A DNA stretch of 64,000 bases from Candidatus Rubrivivax defluviihabitans (GCA_016709385.1 JADJMW010000005.1:248001-312000); one strand, 5' to 3'. Positions 8,462 to 17,376 are shown, counted from the first letter of the stretch. A program made the numbers and translations. The notes: generated by a model from the letters alone, not told the origin.

Positions 8462-10258
8462 ATGCCCCAGCCCGCCACCACCACGCCCACGACCGAATCC
8501 CGGGATGAGGTCACCCGGGCCTGGGAGCTTTGTTACCTGGACCCGCTGGCGGCACGCGACATCGGGCGCCGGCTGGCGGCGGGCGGCGGCAGCATCGCCG
8601 TGCACGGATGGCTGCAGGTCGCACTGGCCGAGGTCCGCATCGGCGACGCCGCGGTGGCCACCACGGCGCTGGCCCATGCACGACTGGGTTATGCGGCACA
8701 GGAGGACACGGCGGGCCTGGCGCTGTGCGACGAAGTGCACGCCATCCTGCTGCGCCGCAGCGGCGACCCGGAGTCGTCGGCACGCCTGCAGCTCGCAACC
8801 GATGAACGCGGGACCCTGGGCACGGACCCCATGTCCCGCTTCATCGCCCACAACTCGCGCGCCATCACCGCCAAGCAACTCGGCCGCGTGGACGAGTCGC
8901 TGCATCACTTCTACGCCGCCAGCGAGGCCGCGAACGCCACCGGCTGGGCGGGGCCCCGCATCACCGCACTGGGCAACCTGGGCGGCTACCACCAGGAACT
9001 GCACAACCTGGAGGATGCGCGCCAGCTGTGCGAGCAGGCACTGCGGCTGGCACGCGAGGCGGGCGCCCGGCCGATGGTCGCCACCTCGGCGGCGAACCTG
9101 ATCGTCATCCACCACGCCGCCGGCGAACCCGAGCAGGCACGCGCGATGGCGGAGTTCATGATCCGGCACCCCGAGGAGCTGATGCCGAATGCGCGTGAAC
9201 AGCATGCGCTGTACCTGGCGCTGGGGCATCTGAGCGTCGGCGAGATCGATGCCGCCGAGGGCTTTCTGCCGAGCAGCGACGTCGGCAACCGCGCCGACGG
9301 CGACAGCATGACCTGCTGGGCCTGGCTGAAGGCACGCTGCAGGCTGGCGCGCGGCGACGCCGCCGGCGCGCACGACGTCGCCGAGAACGCCTTGCAGGAA
9401 CGGCAACGGCGGCAGCTGCGCGACCGCGACTACGACTTGATGGAGCTGCACCGCGTTGCGGCCGATGCCTGCGAGGCGCTGGGCGACGCGGCCGCGGCGC
9501 TGGACCGTCTGCGCCAGGCGCATTCGCTGTACGAGCAGCTGGTGGGCCGTAGCGCACGCGCGCGGCTGCTGTCGCTGCAAGTCAGCCACCAGCTCGCACA
9601 GGCCCAGCGCGAACGCGACCTGGCGGACGACCGCCGCCGCTCGGCCGAAGACGACCGTCGCCGCCTGTCGGAACTGAACACCGCGCTGCACGCGCAGATC
9701 GCGCAGACCGAGATGTTGCACGCCCGCTTGCGCGAACAGGCGTTGCGCGACCCGCTGACCGGACTGCACAACCGGCGCTATCTGTTCGAGATCGCCCCCG
9801 GCATGCTGGAGCTGGCGCGGCGCCAGGATACGCAGCTGTGCGTGGTGCTGATCGACCTGGACCACTTCAAGCTGCTCAACGACACCTACGGACACCAGGC
9901 CGGCGACCTGGTGCTGCAGCGCTTCTCCGCCTTGCTGACGCGGATGCTGCGGCGCAGCGACGTGATCTGCCGGCATGGCGGCGAGGAATTCGTCGCCGTC
10001 ATGCCCGACATCAGCGCCGACGGCGCCGAGGCCATGCTCGACCGCCTGCTCCAGGCATTCCAGATGCAGCGCGAGGAATACGGTGCGCGCCGCTTGCCGC
10101 ACGTTTCCTTCTCGGCCGGCATCGCGCGTTTTCCGCGCCACGGCAACACGCTCGAACAACTGCTGTCGCGCGCCGACCGGGCCCTCTACACGGCCAAGAA
10201 CCACGGCCGCGCGCGCATCGAACAGGCTCCGCGCACGGGTTACGGCACGCTGATCTGA
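8462..10258 (+). CDS. TPR-like sensor diguanylate cyclase (GGDEF)
   Basis: 598-residue cytosolic protein. Residues 1 to about 370 are helical repeats of TPR character (alternating A/L/Y/W positions, e.g. ALGNLGGYHQELHNLEDARQL), followed by a charged coiled coil near 380-425 and a C-terminal GGDEF domain. The active site reads GGEEF at 506-510, so cyclase activity is expected. The product-inhibition I-site RRSD sits exactly five residues upstream. DPLTGLHNRRYLFE opens the domain. It would make c-di-GMP in response to whatever the TPR region binds. It lies between nadC and nadB; only about 10 bp separate its stop from the convergent nadB stop. No strong Shine-Dalgarno is seen before the ATG. 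Confidence 0.9.
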   Translation: MPQPATTTPTTESRDEVTRAWELCYLDPLAARDIGRRLAAGGGSIAVHGWLQVALAEVRIGDAAVATTALAHARLGYAAQEDTAGLALCDEVHAILLRRSGDPESSARLQLATDERGTLGTDPMSRFIAHNSRAITAKQLGRVDESLHHFYAASEAANATGWAGPRITALGNLGGYHQELHNLEDARQLCEQALRLAREAGARPMVATSAANLIVIHHAAGEPEQARAMAEFMIRHPEELMPNAREQHALYLALGHLSVGEIDAAEGFLPSSDVGNRADGDSMTCWAWLKARCRLARGDAAGAHDVAENALQERQRRQLRDRDYDLMELHRVAADACEALGDAAAALDRLRQAHSLYEQLVGRSARARLLSLQVSHQLAQAQRERDLADDRRRSAEDDRRRLSELNTALHAQIAQTEMLHARLREQALRDPLTGLHNRRYLFEIAPGMLELARRQDTQLCVVLIDLDHFKLLNDTYGHQAGDLVLQRFSALLTRMLRRSDVICRHGGEEFVAVMPDISADGAEAMLDRLLQAFQMQREEYGARRLPHVSFSAGIARFPRHGNTLEQLLSRADRALYTAKNHGRARIEQAPRTGYGTLI

Positions 10259-10268
10259 ACCAACTCGT

Positions 10269-11933
10269 TCAGGTTCGTCCGCTCCTGGCCGGCCGCGTCA
10301 GCACGGTCGGGAAGCTGACCGGCAGCGTGTGCGGGAAATCGCGGCTGTAGTGCAGGCCGCGACTTTCGTGGCGGCGCAGCGCCGAACGCACGATGAGTTC
10401 GGCGCACACCACCAGGTTGCGCAGTTCCAGCAGGTCGCGGTTGACGCGGAAATTGGCGTAGTAGTCGTCGATCTCGTCGCGCAGCAGCTTGATGCGGTGC
10501 AGCGCGCGCTCCAGCCGCTTGGTGGTGCGCACGATGCCGACGTAGTTCCACATCAGCAGCCGCAGCTCGTCCCAGTTGTGCGAGATGACGACCTGCTCGT
10601 CGGCGTCCTCGACCTGGCTTTCGTCCCAGGGTGGCAGCACGGGCAGCGTGGGCGGCGGCTCGCGCAGGATGCGCTCGGCACAGCTGCGGCCCAGCACCAC
10701 GCATTCGAGCAGCGAATTGCTGGCCAGCCGGTTGGCGCCGTGCAGGCCGGTGTAGGTGGCCTCGCCCACGGCATACAGCCCCGGCAGGTCGGTGCGGCCT
10801 TCCAGGTCGGTGACCACGCCGCCGCAGGTGTAGTGCGCCGCCGGCACCACGGGAATCGGCTGGCGCGCGATGTCGATGCCCAGTTGCAGGCAGCGCGCGT
10901 GGATGGTGGGGAAGTGCTCCTTCAGGAACGCCTCGCCCTTGTCCCGCACGATGGGGCGGGCGTCCAGCCAGACATGGTCCAGCCCGTGTCTCTTCATCTC
11001 GAAGTCGATCGCGCGCGCCACGATGTCGCGCGGCGCGAGTTCGGCGCGCTCGTCGTGCGCCGGCATGAAGCGCGTGCCCCCGGGGTCACCCGGCCCCAGG
11101 CTGGGCAAGGTGAGCTGTGCGCCCTCGCCACGCAGCGCCTCGGTGAGCAGGAAGGTGCGGTCCTTGGGGTGATACAGGCAGGTCGGGTGGAACTGGATGA
11201 ATTCCATGTTGCCCACCCGGCAGCCGGCGCGCCAGGCCATGGCGATGCCGTCGCCTGTGGCGGTGTCGGGATTGCTGGTGTAGCGGTAGACCTTGCCCAC
11301 GCCGCCGGTGGCCAGCACCACCGCCGCCGCGGGCAGGGTCTCGACGCGGCCGTGGTCCATGTCCAGCGCATAGACACCCCAGCAGCGCGATGCCTGCTCG
11401 GCCCTGGCGGCGCGCTTGAGATGGCGCGAGGTCACCACGTCCACCGCCATCCAGCGTTCGCGCAGCGTGATGTTGGGGTGAGCGCGCGCGCGCGCCAGCA
11501 ACGCGTCCTGGATGGCACGGCCGGTGGCGTCGGCGGCATGGGCGATGCGCCGCACGGCGTGGCCACCTTCGCGGGTGAGGTGCAGCCCCAGCGGCCCGGC
11601 GGGGTCGCCGGAAAAGGGCACACCCGCATCCACCAGCCATTGCACGGCGCGGGCGCTGTTCTCGGCGATGAAACGCGCGGTGTGCTCGTCGACCAGGCCG
11701 GCGCCGGCGTCCTGCGTATCGTGCACGTGCGAGGCAATGCTGTCGTCGCTGCCGAGCACGCCGACGATGCCGCCCTGCGCCCAGGCGGTGGCGCTCTCGT
11801 CGAGCGCGCGTTTGGCCAGCACGACCACCGGCCGCTGGTCGGCCAGCAGCAGCGCCGTGGCCAAGCCGCCGAGGCCGGCGCCGACCACGACCACGGGTGC
11901 CACGGCGGGCGAACTGTTGCTGGGGGAAGTCAT
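10269..11933 (-). CDS. nadB: L-aspartate oxidase
   Basis: 554-residue FAD enzyme that oxidises L-aspartate to iminoaspartate, the substrate of NadA. The Rossmann FAD motif GAGLGG is at residues 18-23. Other family blocks are AWAQGGI, the substrate-loop stretch [24 protein letters not shown], the active-site segment [27 protein letters not shown] and [17 protein letters not shown]. The C-terminal helical domain is present, so the protein is full length. It is convergent with the diguanylate cyclase gene and divergent from an uncharacterised gene at 12033. The NAD genes are thus clustered but not in a single operon. Confidence 0.96.
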   Translation of the reverse strand: MTSPSNSSPAVAPVVVVGAGLGGLATALLLADQRPVVVLAKRALDESATAWAQGGIVGVLGSDDSIASHVHDTQDAGAGLVDEHTARFIAENSARAVQWLVDAGVPFSGDPAGPLGLHLTREGGHAVRRIAHAADATGRAIQDALLARARAHPNITLRERWMAVDVVTSRHLKRAARAEQASRCWGVYALDMDHGRVETLPAAAVVLATGGVGKVYRYTSNPDTATGDGIAMAWRAGCRVGNMEFIQFHPTCLYHPKDRTFLLTEALRGEGAQLTLPSLGPGDPGGTRFMPAHDERAELAPRDIVARAIDFEMKRHGLDHVWLDARPIVRDKGEAFLKEHFPTIHARCLQLGIDIARQPIPVVPAAHYTCGGVVTDLEGRTDLPGLYAVGEATYTGLHGANRLASNSLLECVVLGRSCAERILREPPPTLPVLPPWDESQVEDADEQVVISHNWDELRLLMWNYVGIVRTTKRLERALHRIKLLRDEIDDYYANFRVNRDLLELRNLVVCAELIVRSALRRHESRGLHYSRDFPHTLPVSFPTVLTRPARSGRT

Positions 11934-11990
11934 CGCAGTGACCGTGACCTGTGTGGCGGGAAGATGATTCTAGGGACCGCGCCGGCGCAC

Positions 11991-12019
11991 GGCGGCAGGG
12001 CATTTCCCGCCCTGCCGCC
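11991..12019. promoter_or_regulatory. Perfect 11-bp inverted repeat between nadB and the divergent unknown gene
   Basis: GGCGGCAGGGC pairs perfectly with GCCCTGCCGCC across a 7-nt ATTTCCC loop. There is no following T run, so it is not a Rho-independent terminator. It lies 13 nt before the ATG at 12033 and about 57 bp before the nadB start, where it could act as an operator or as a leader hairpin limiting ribosome access to the downstream gene. Function is inference. Confidence 0.55.
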
Positions 12020-12032
12020 CTATGATGACCCC

Positions 12033-13289
12033 ATGGCCCGACCACGCAACCCCGACACCTGGCTCGACACCGTGCGCGTGTCCAACCGGGACGATTTGCT
12101 GGCGCCCCGCACCCAGATCGTCGCCGACGCCGACGCCTATCTCGGCCAGGGCCGGCACGACGTCGGTCGGCGCATCACCGACGAAGAGGTGGAGCTCTTC
12201 GTGGCCGGTGACGTGGCGCACTGCCTGCGCGACGAATTCACGCTGCACGCGAGCGAGTTCATCGCACTGCACGACGTGGGCACCAGCGCCTCGCTGCGAC
12301 TGCTGGCCAGCCTGGCCGGGGCGGCCCGGGCGCGCGTGCAACGGCTGTCCGTCCGCCGGCAGGGGCACGGCGTGGCGCTGGCGGTGCTGCAGTTCATCGA
12401 AATCCCCCTGGCCGACGGGACCCTGGTGCGCGTGTACTCCACGGACATCAGCGCCGACTCCGCCGCCCGAGTGCAGCTGGCGAGCGTGCTGCTGGCACAC
12501 AGCCGCCTGGGCGTGCTGATGGTGGGCAGCCTGCCCCCGCACGCGCTGGGCGCCCAGCTCGCGCCGCTGCACGAAGCGCTGCAGCGCGGCCCATGGCCCA
12601 ACCGCGACCTGTTGATGGTGCCGCTGGGCGCCGGCACCGCACTGGCGGCGCGTGCCGCCGAACTGGCGGCCGACAGCCCGGTATCGGTGCACGTGGCGCC
12701 GTATGCGGCCAAACCGCGGCAGGCCTGGGCCTTCATCAGCGGCGCCTGGAACCGACTGCGCGGCCAGGTCAGCGGCAAACATGCGCTGCCCACCGAACTG
12801 GCCCGCGCCGTGCCGAAGCCGCGCCCGCCCGACAGCGAGGCCGCCACCGAACCCATGCCGCTGCGGCCCCTGGCCGACCTGATGCGCGACCTGCCCAGCG
12901 TGCACGCACCGCTGGCACCGATGCCGATGCCCGGCCAGACGCGCTGGCAGGACTATGTGGACCGTTGCCTGGCCATCAAGGGCGCGCTCAGCGGCTGCGT
13001 CTTCGACCTGCACTCGATGCTGCCGCTGGCCCATGCCGGCGGCGCGCCGGCCGCCGATCGACTGGCGCAGCAGGGCACGGTGCTGCTCGGCGCCATGGGC
13101 GACGCCACGCGGGCGCTGGGCCTGGGCAGCGCCCGCCCCGAGGCGACCGTGAGCACGCCGACCCACCATCTGCTGCTGCGGCCGGTGCGCGGCCACCCGG
13201 GCGTGGCCGTGCACCTGGTATTGAGCGCGGCCGACGCCAATCTCACGCTGGCCTGGCGTCAGCTCGAGCGCATCGAGCCGCCGAGATAG
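12033..13289 (+). CDS. Uncharacterised protein, possible C-terminal roadblock/LC7-like domain
   Basis: 418 residues, cytosolic, no signal peptide or membrane segment. I do not recognise a named family for residues 1 to about 290. That part is mixed alpha/beta, with a proline-rich linker near 260-305 (PKPRPPDSEAAT, PLAPMPMPGQ). The last 110 residues (LAIKGALSGCVFDLHSM... GTVLLGAMGDATRALGLG... HHLLLRPV) have the strand-helix pattern of roadblock/LC7 proteins, which commonly partner small GTPases; this assignment is tentative. The ATG at 12033 follows a strong hairpin at 11991-12019. Divergent from nadB; the next gene, a nitronate monooxygenase, starts about 100 bp downstream. Confidence 0.6.
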   Translation: MARPRNPDTWLDTVRVSNRDDLLAPRTQIVADADAYLGQGRHDVGRRITDEEVELFVAGDVAHCLRDEFTLHASEFIALHDVGTSASLRLLASLAGAARARVQRLSVRRQGHGVALAVLQFIEIPLADGTLVRVYSTDISADSAARVQLASVLLAHSRLGVLMVGSLPPHALGAQLAPLHEALQRGPWPNRDLLMVPLGAGTALAARAAELAADSPVSVHVAPYAAKPRQAWAFISGAWNRLRGQVSGKHALPTELARAVPKPRPPDSEAATEPMPLRPLADLMRDLPSVHAPLAPMPMPGQTRWQDYVDRCLAIKGALSGCVFDLHSMLPLAHAGGAPAADRLAQQGTVLLGAMGDATRALGLGSARPEATVSTPTHHLLLRPVRGHPGVAVHLVLSAADANLTLAWRQLERIEPPR

Positions 13290-13388
13290 ACCGATGCCAG
13301 CCCGCGCGCCGGGTGGAGCAGCGGCAACGGACTGCTTGAACGCGAGGGCCGCACCGAGCTTTCTGGCGCGACTGTTGAGGAGGTATCG

Positions 13389-14405
13389 ATGGCCCTGCTG
13401 CATACCCGACTGACCCGCGCACTCGGGTTGCGCCACCCGGTGCTGTCGGCGCCGATGGCCTTTGCCGGTGGCGGCGCACTGGCCGCGGCCGTCAGCCGCG
13501 CCGGCGGGCTGGGGCTGATCGGCGGCGGCTACGGTGACCCGACCTGGCTGGAGGAGCAATTCGCCGCCGCGGCGGGCGAGCGTGTCGGGGTCGGCTTCAT
13601 CACCTGGTCGTTGCGCAAGTCGCCTTCGCTGCTGACCGACGTGCTGAAGCACCGGCCGGCCGCAGTGATGCTTTCGTTCGGCGACCCGCGCCCCTTCGTC
13701 GACGAGATCCGCGCCGCCGACGCCCGGCTGGTCTGCCAGTGCCAGGACATGGGCCACGTGATGGACGCGCTGGAAGTCGGTGCCGACGTCGTCGTGGCGC
13801 AGGGTGCCGAGGCCGGCGGGCACGGCGCCTTGCGCGGCACGCTGAGCTTCGTGCCGGAGGTCGCCGACCACATCGCCCGCCACGCGCCGCAGACGCTGCT
13901 GCTGGCCGCCGGCGGCATCGGCGACGGCCGCGGCCTGGCGGCGTCGCTGATGCTCGGCGCCGACGGCGCGCTCGTCGGCACGCGGCTGTGGGCATCCACC
14001 GAGGCGCTGGTGCACGAAGGGCATCACCGCGCCATCGTCGAGACCGACGGCGACGGCACCGTGCGCACGACGGTGGCCGACATCGCGCGCCAGATCGCCT
14101 GGCCGCGCGGCTTCACGGCGCGCATCCGGCGCAATGCCTTCACCGAGCGCTGGCACGGACGCGAGGCCGAACTGGAGCGCGAGATCGCGGTGCAGGGGCC
14201 GCGTTACCGCCAGGCCTTTACCGCCGGCGACGCCGAGCACACCGGGGTCTGGTTCGGCGAGGCCGCCGGGCTGATCGATGCGATCGAGCCCGCGGCGGCG
14301 ATCGTCGAGCGCATGGTCGACGAGGCGGTGCTGCACCTGCAGCGTTACGGCGGCGCAACCTTGACCGAGGGTGCCGCCACCAGCGCCAGCCAGGCACCGC
14401 GGTAG
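13389..14405 (+). CDS. Nitronate monooxygenase (2-nitropropane dioxygenase family)
   Basis: 338-residue FMN-dependent TIM-barrel enzyme. The opening LGLRHPVLSAPMAFAGGG and the later AQGAEAGGHGAL, ARHAPQTLLLAAGGIGDGRGLAA and LGADGALVGTRLWAS blocks are the FMN/phosphate-binding signatures of the NPD family. Members oxidise alkyl nitronates such as propionate-3-nitronate to the carbonyl and nitrite. A good Shine-Dalgarno (GAGGAGGT) precedes the ATG. Its last 61 bp overlap, tail to tail, the 3' end of the glycosyltransferase gene on the other strand. Confidence 0.88.
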   Translation: MALLHTRLTRALGLRHPVLSAPMAFAGGGALAAAVSRAGGLGLIGGGYGDPTWLEEQFAAAAGERVGVGFITWSLRKSPSLLTDVLKHRPAAVMLSFGDPRPFVDEIRAADARLVCQCQDMGHVMDALEVGADVVVAQGAEAGGHGALRGTLSFVPEVADHIARHAPQTLLLAAGGIGDGRGLAASLMLGADGALVGTRLWASTEALVHEGHHRAIVETDGDGTVRTTVADIARQIAWPRGFTARIRRNAFTERWHGREAELEREIAVQGPRYRQAFTAGDAEHTGVWFGEAAGLIDAIEPAAAIVERMVDEAVLHLQRYGGATLTEGAATSASQAPR

Positions 14406-16039
14406 CGTCGCGCAACTTCGACACGCAGGCCCGGCGGAATCTCCGCCGGCTCGCGATAGGAGATCAGGCCGCGTGCATCGGGGTGTGCGGCAAGCCAGGC
14501 CGCCATGCCGTCGTCGGGCAGTTCGACCAGCGGCTGCCGCAGGCGCCCGGCCAGCGTCCACTGGCCGTGGTAATTGCCCTCGATGGCGACCGGGCGGCCC
14601 TCGCGTTCGAACTGCGCCAGCCGTGCGCCGACCGCGCCCAGGTCGTAGCGTTCGCGCATCGCGCCGTCGAAGCCGACGAGCAGCCCGAAGGCCGCGACGA
14701 CGCTGGCCGTCGCGACACGCCGCACGTCGCGCAGCGCCCCTGCCGGGCGGCGCGTCGCGAGCACCGCGGCGGCCAGCAGCGCCAGCGCACCGCCGCCCTG
14801 CAGCCACGCAGCGTCGATGCCGCCGTCCAGCCGCGCACCCAGCAACGGCGTGGCGACCAGCGCGCCGGCACCGGCGACGGCCAGCATCAGCGCCGGCGCC
14901 GCCAGCCCCCAGCGGCCCACGCTGCTGGCGGCCAACGCGCGCGCGGCCAGCAGCGCGAACAGCGTGAACTCCGGCAGCAGGTAGTGCACGCGCTTGCCGC
15001 TGACGAACGAGAAGAACGCCAGGCAGAACAGCGTGCCGAGCAGCGCCAGCCGCAACCCGCTGTCTTGGCGCAGCGCCCCCGGCAAGGCGCGCCAATTGCG
15101 CCACCAGCGCGGCCACAGCAGCCAGGGTGCCAGCATCAGCGGCAGCCAGGCGAGGTAGAACCACGCGGGCGCGCGGTGGGCAAAACTGTCGACCATGCGG
15201 TGGGCCGTCTGGCCCCAGAAGATGGCGTTGCGGTAGGCCTCGCCGCCGGCCCATGCGGCCGGAATCGCCCAGGCCAGGATCAGCGCCGCCCCGCCCAGCA
15301 GCGCCAGCGCCACGCCGGCGTACCAGCGGCCCCAGCGCGGCCGCTGCTCGCGCATCCACCACGGCGCGAACAGCGCCAGCGGCAGCAGGTGCAGCAGCGC
15401 GACCGGGCCCTTCGCGTACAGGGCACCGCCCATGCCCAGCGCCAGCAGCCCGAAACCGCCAGCGCCACCGCCGCTCTTCCAGGCGCGCACGATCCCGAGC
15501 AGACCGAGCGCGACGAAGAAGCTCAGCAGGCTGTCGAACATCAGCGCCGACGCGAAATAGCTGAAGAGCAGGCTCGAGAGCAGGATGAAGGGCGCCATGC
15601 GCGCCACCTCGGGCCGCGCCGGCCAGAGGGCGCGGCCGAGCGCGTGCACCAGCGCCAGCGTGCCGGCGGCGAACAGCGGTGAAATCAGCCGCGGCGACCA
15701 CTCGTTGACGCCGAAGACCGCCCAGCCGGCGTGCATCAACCAGAACAGCAGCGGCGGCTTGTGGTGGTAGGGCTCGCCGTTCAGGTGCGGGACCAGGAAG
15801 TCGCCGCGCGTCCACATCTCCCAGGCCACTGCCGCATAACGCGTCTCGTCGATCGGCAGCAGCGGCCGCGCCAGCGAGGCGGCGACGAGCAGTCCGAGCA
15901 GCAGGGCCAGCCAGACGGCGTCGCGGCCAGCCTCGGAGCCGGTCACCCACGCGAGCCGCGACTCGCTGCGCTCGCCACCACCCCGTCGCGGCGAGTGGGC
16001 CGCCATCCGCCCGCCTGGCAAGATCGCCGGCTCAGGCAT
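14345..16039 (-). CDS. ArnT-like membrane glycosyltransferase (GT39/GT83 family)
   Basis: 564-residue polytopic protein. After a short cytosolic leader, DETRYAAVAWEMWTRGDF and LNGEPYHHKPPLLFWL carry the acidic and basic residues found in the first periplasmic loop of ArnT and other undecaprenyl-phosphate-sugar-dependent transferases. About twelve membrane segments and a soluble C-terminal domain follow. It would move a sugar from undecaprenyl phosphate onto lipid A or another envelope acceptor in the periplasm. The start overlaps the upstream small membrane gene by 8 bp; the operon is GT2 - LAB_N - this gene. Resemblance is to lipid A modification systems, but the sugar cannot be inferred because no sugar-nucleotide synthesis genes are nearby. 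Confidence 0.85.
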   Translation of the reverse strand: MPEPAILPGGRMAAHSPRRGGGERSESRLAWVTGSEAGRDAVWLALLLGLLVAASLARPLLPIDETRYAAVAWEMWTRGDFLVPHLNGEPYHHKPPLLFWLMHAGWAVFGVNEWSPRLISPLFAAGTLALVHALGRALWPARPEVARMAPFILLSSLLFSYFASALMFDSLLSFFVALGLLGIVRAWKSGGGAGGFGLLALGMGGALYAKGPVALLHLLPLALFAPWWMREQRPRWGRWYAGVALALLGGAALILAWAIPAAWAGGEAYRNAIFWGQTAHRMVDSFAHRAPAWFYLAWLPLMLAPWLLWPRWWRNWRALPGALRQDSGLRLALLGTLFCLAFFSFVSGKRVHYLLPEFTLFALLAARALAASSVGRWGLAAPALMLAVAGAGALVATPLLGARLDGGIDAAWLQGGGALALLAAAVLATRRPAGALRDVRRVATASVVAAFGLLVGFDGAMRERYDLGAVGARLAQFEREGRPVAIEGNYHGQWTLAGRLRQPLVELPDDGMAAWLAAHPDARGLISYREPAEIPPGLRVEVARRYRGAWLALVAAPSVKVAPP

Positions 16040-16340
16040 GCGGCACCAGCGGCGTCCCGCCCCGCCGCTCGCGCCGGATCAGCCACAGGTTGCGCGCATA
16101 GATGAACAGCCCCATGCCCTGCCCGAGCATGAAGACCGGGTCTTCGCGGTAGGCGGCATAGACGAACAGCGTCGCGCCGCCGGCGAGCGAGAAATACCAG
16201 AAGACGTCCGGCATCACCGAGCGGCCGGCGCGCTCGCTGGCCAGCCACTGGATGACGAAGCGCGCCGAGAACAGCGCCTGGCCGCCGAAGCCGACGGCCA
16301 GCACCACCCACTCGGGCAGCGAGATCGTGTGCACGTTCAT
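16032..16340 (-). CDS. Lipid-A-disaccharide-synthase N-terminal-domain (LAB_N) small membrane protein
   Basis: 102 residues with three to four hydrophobic segments. The stretch FSARFVIQWLASERAGRSVMPDVFWYFSL, followed by GMGLFIYARNLWLI, is characteristic of the LAB_N domain. That domain occurs alone in small proteins next to GT2 and ArnT-type genes, where it may help translocate the lipid-linked sugar. ATG at 16340 overlaps the GT2 stop (ATGA), and its own stop overlaps the next gene by 8 bp, so the three products are expected in fixed proportion. A role as flippase partner is inference. Confidence 0.85.
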   Translation of the reverse strand: MNVHTISLPEWVVLAVGFGGQALFSARFVIQWLASERAGRSVMPDVFWYFSLAGGATLFVYAAYREDPVFMLGQGMGLFIYARNLWLIRRERRGGTPLVPHA

Positions 16341-17182
16341 GGCTCGATGGCCGGCCGCGTGGCGCGGCGCTGCAGCCACATCACGCCGAAGAGGTCGACG
16401 ATGCCGACCCACAAGCGGTTGTGGATGCCGTACTTGGAAACGCCCGCCAGCCGCGCGCGGTGGCTGACCGGCACCGACACCACCTGCCCGCCTTCGCGCT
16501 GCACCAGCGCCGGCAGGAAGCGGTGCAGGTGGTCGAAGAACGGCAGCCGCAGGAACAGCTCGCGCGGAAATACCTTGAGGCCGCAGCCGGTGTCAGGCGT
16601 GGCGTCGCCGAGCAGCCGCGCGCGCACGCCGTTGGCGATGCGCGACGACAGCCGGCGCACCGCGCTGTCGTGCCGCGACGTGCGCCAGCCGATCACCATC
16701 GCCAGATCGGGTGCGCGCCGGCCCGGACGCAGCGCGTCCAGCAGTTTCGGCAGGTCGGCCGGGTCGTTCTGGCGGTCGCCGTCGAGGGTGGCGATCCACG
16801 GGTGCCGCGCCGTGCGCACGCCGCTGGCGACCGCGGTGCTCTGGCCGTAGCTGCGGCGATGCCGCACCACGCGCAGCCGCGGGAAGGCGGCTTGCGCCTG
16901 GGCCAGCCGCTGCGCGGTGGCATCGGTGCTGCCGTCGTCGACGAAGATGAGCTCGAAGTCGGCCCGGCCGTCGAGTGCGGCGTGGATCTCCTCGACCAGC
17001 GGCAGCACGTTGTCGGCCTCGTTGCGCACCGGCACCACCACCGACAGGCGGTCGAGGTAGTCCTCGACGACCGGGCCAGCGGCGCTGCCTGCGATAGCCA
17101 CAGGCGCGACACCGGCCAGCGACATCGGCATCGAACGCGCTGTGCTCGACGATGGCATGAGCAACTGCACTTGCGGTGTCAT
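16337..17182 (-). CDS. GT2 polyprenyl-phosphate glycosyltransferase (ArnC/DPM1-like)
   Basis: 281 residues. The GT-A fold motifs are LSVVVPVRNEADNV near 48, FVDDGSTDAT (nucleotide-sugar binding), and TLDGDRQNDP, the DxD-like metal site. SYGQSTAVASGV and DTGCGLKVFPRELF are also typical of the dolichol-phosphate-mannose-synthase group. It would charge undecaprenyl phosphate with a sugar that the ArnT-like enzyme later transfers. Two C-terminal membrane helices common in GtrB-type relatives are shortened to a single weak hydrophobic stretch. ATG at 17182 is used (a GTG precedes it at 17185); it overlaps the TGA of a 64-codon upstream reading frame as TGATG. Confidence 0.88.
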   Translation of the reverse strand: MTPQVQLLMPSSSTARSMPMSLAGVAPVAIAGSAAGPVVEDYLDRLSVVVPVRNEADNVLPLVEEIHAALDGRADFELIFVDDGSTDATAQRLAQAQAAFPRLRVVRHRRSYGQSTAVASGVRTARHPWIATLDGDRQNDPADLPKLLDALRPGRRAPDLAMVIGWRTSRHDSAVRRLSSRIANGVRARLLGDATPDTGCGLKVFPRELFLRLPFFDHLHRFLPALVQREGGQVVSVPVSHRARLAGVSKYGIHNRLWVGIVDLFGVMWLQRRATRPAIEP

Positions 17183-17376
17183 CACGGGTACGCCTCCCCG
17201 CTAGGCTCTTGGCTGCGCCCTGGACTTGCCGTTGGCTCCGACTCGGACACCGGCAGTCGACTGCGAGATCTTGCACGCATTGTCCGGCGCCGTTCGCGCA
17301 CGGCGTTGAGCGGCGTCAACGCGGGCCGTGCGGCGGCCGCGGCGGCGCACGGCAGGGGGATGGTGTGCAGTGGCAT
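17182..17376 (-). CDS. Possible 64-codon leader ORF coupled to the GT2 gene
   Basis: A short frame with its own GGAAG ribosome-binding site 8 nt before the ATG at 17376. It lies downstream of the PmrA-like box and its TGA overlaps the GT2 start as TGATG. The predicted product is low-complexity, rich in Ala, Arg, Ser and Pro, and resembles no family I know. The arrangement, rather than the peptide, argues for translation: ribosomes finishing this frame would be placed on the GT2 start. It could equally be an untranslated leader. Confidence 0.35.
   Translation of the reverse strand: MPLHTIPLPCAAAAAARPALTPLNAVRERRRTMRARSRSRLPVSESEPTASPGRSQEPSGEAYP

Noticed and set aside
10329..12032. Plus-strand frame continuing upstream of the unknown gene at 12033
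   Set aside because: It is the antisense of nadB, a confidently identified enzyme, with no domain of its own.
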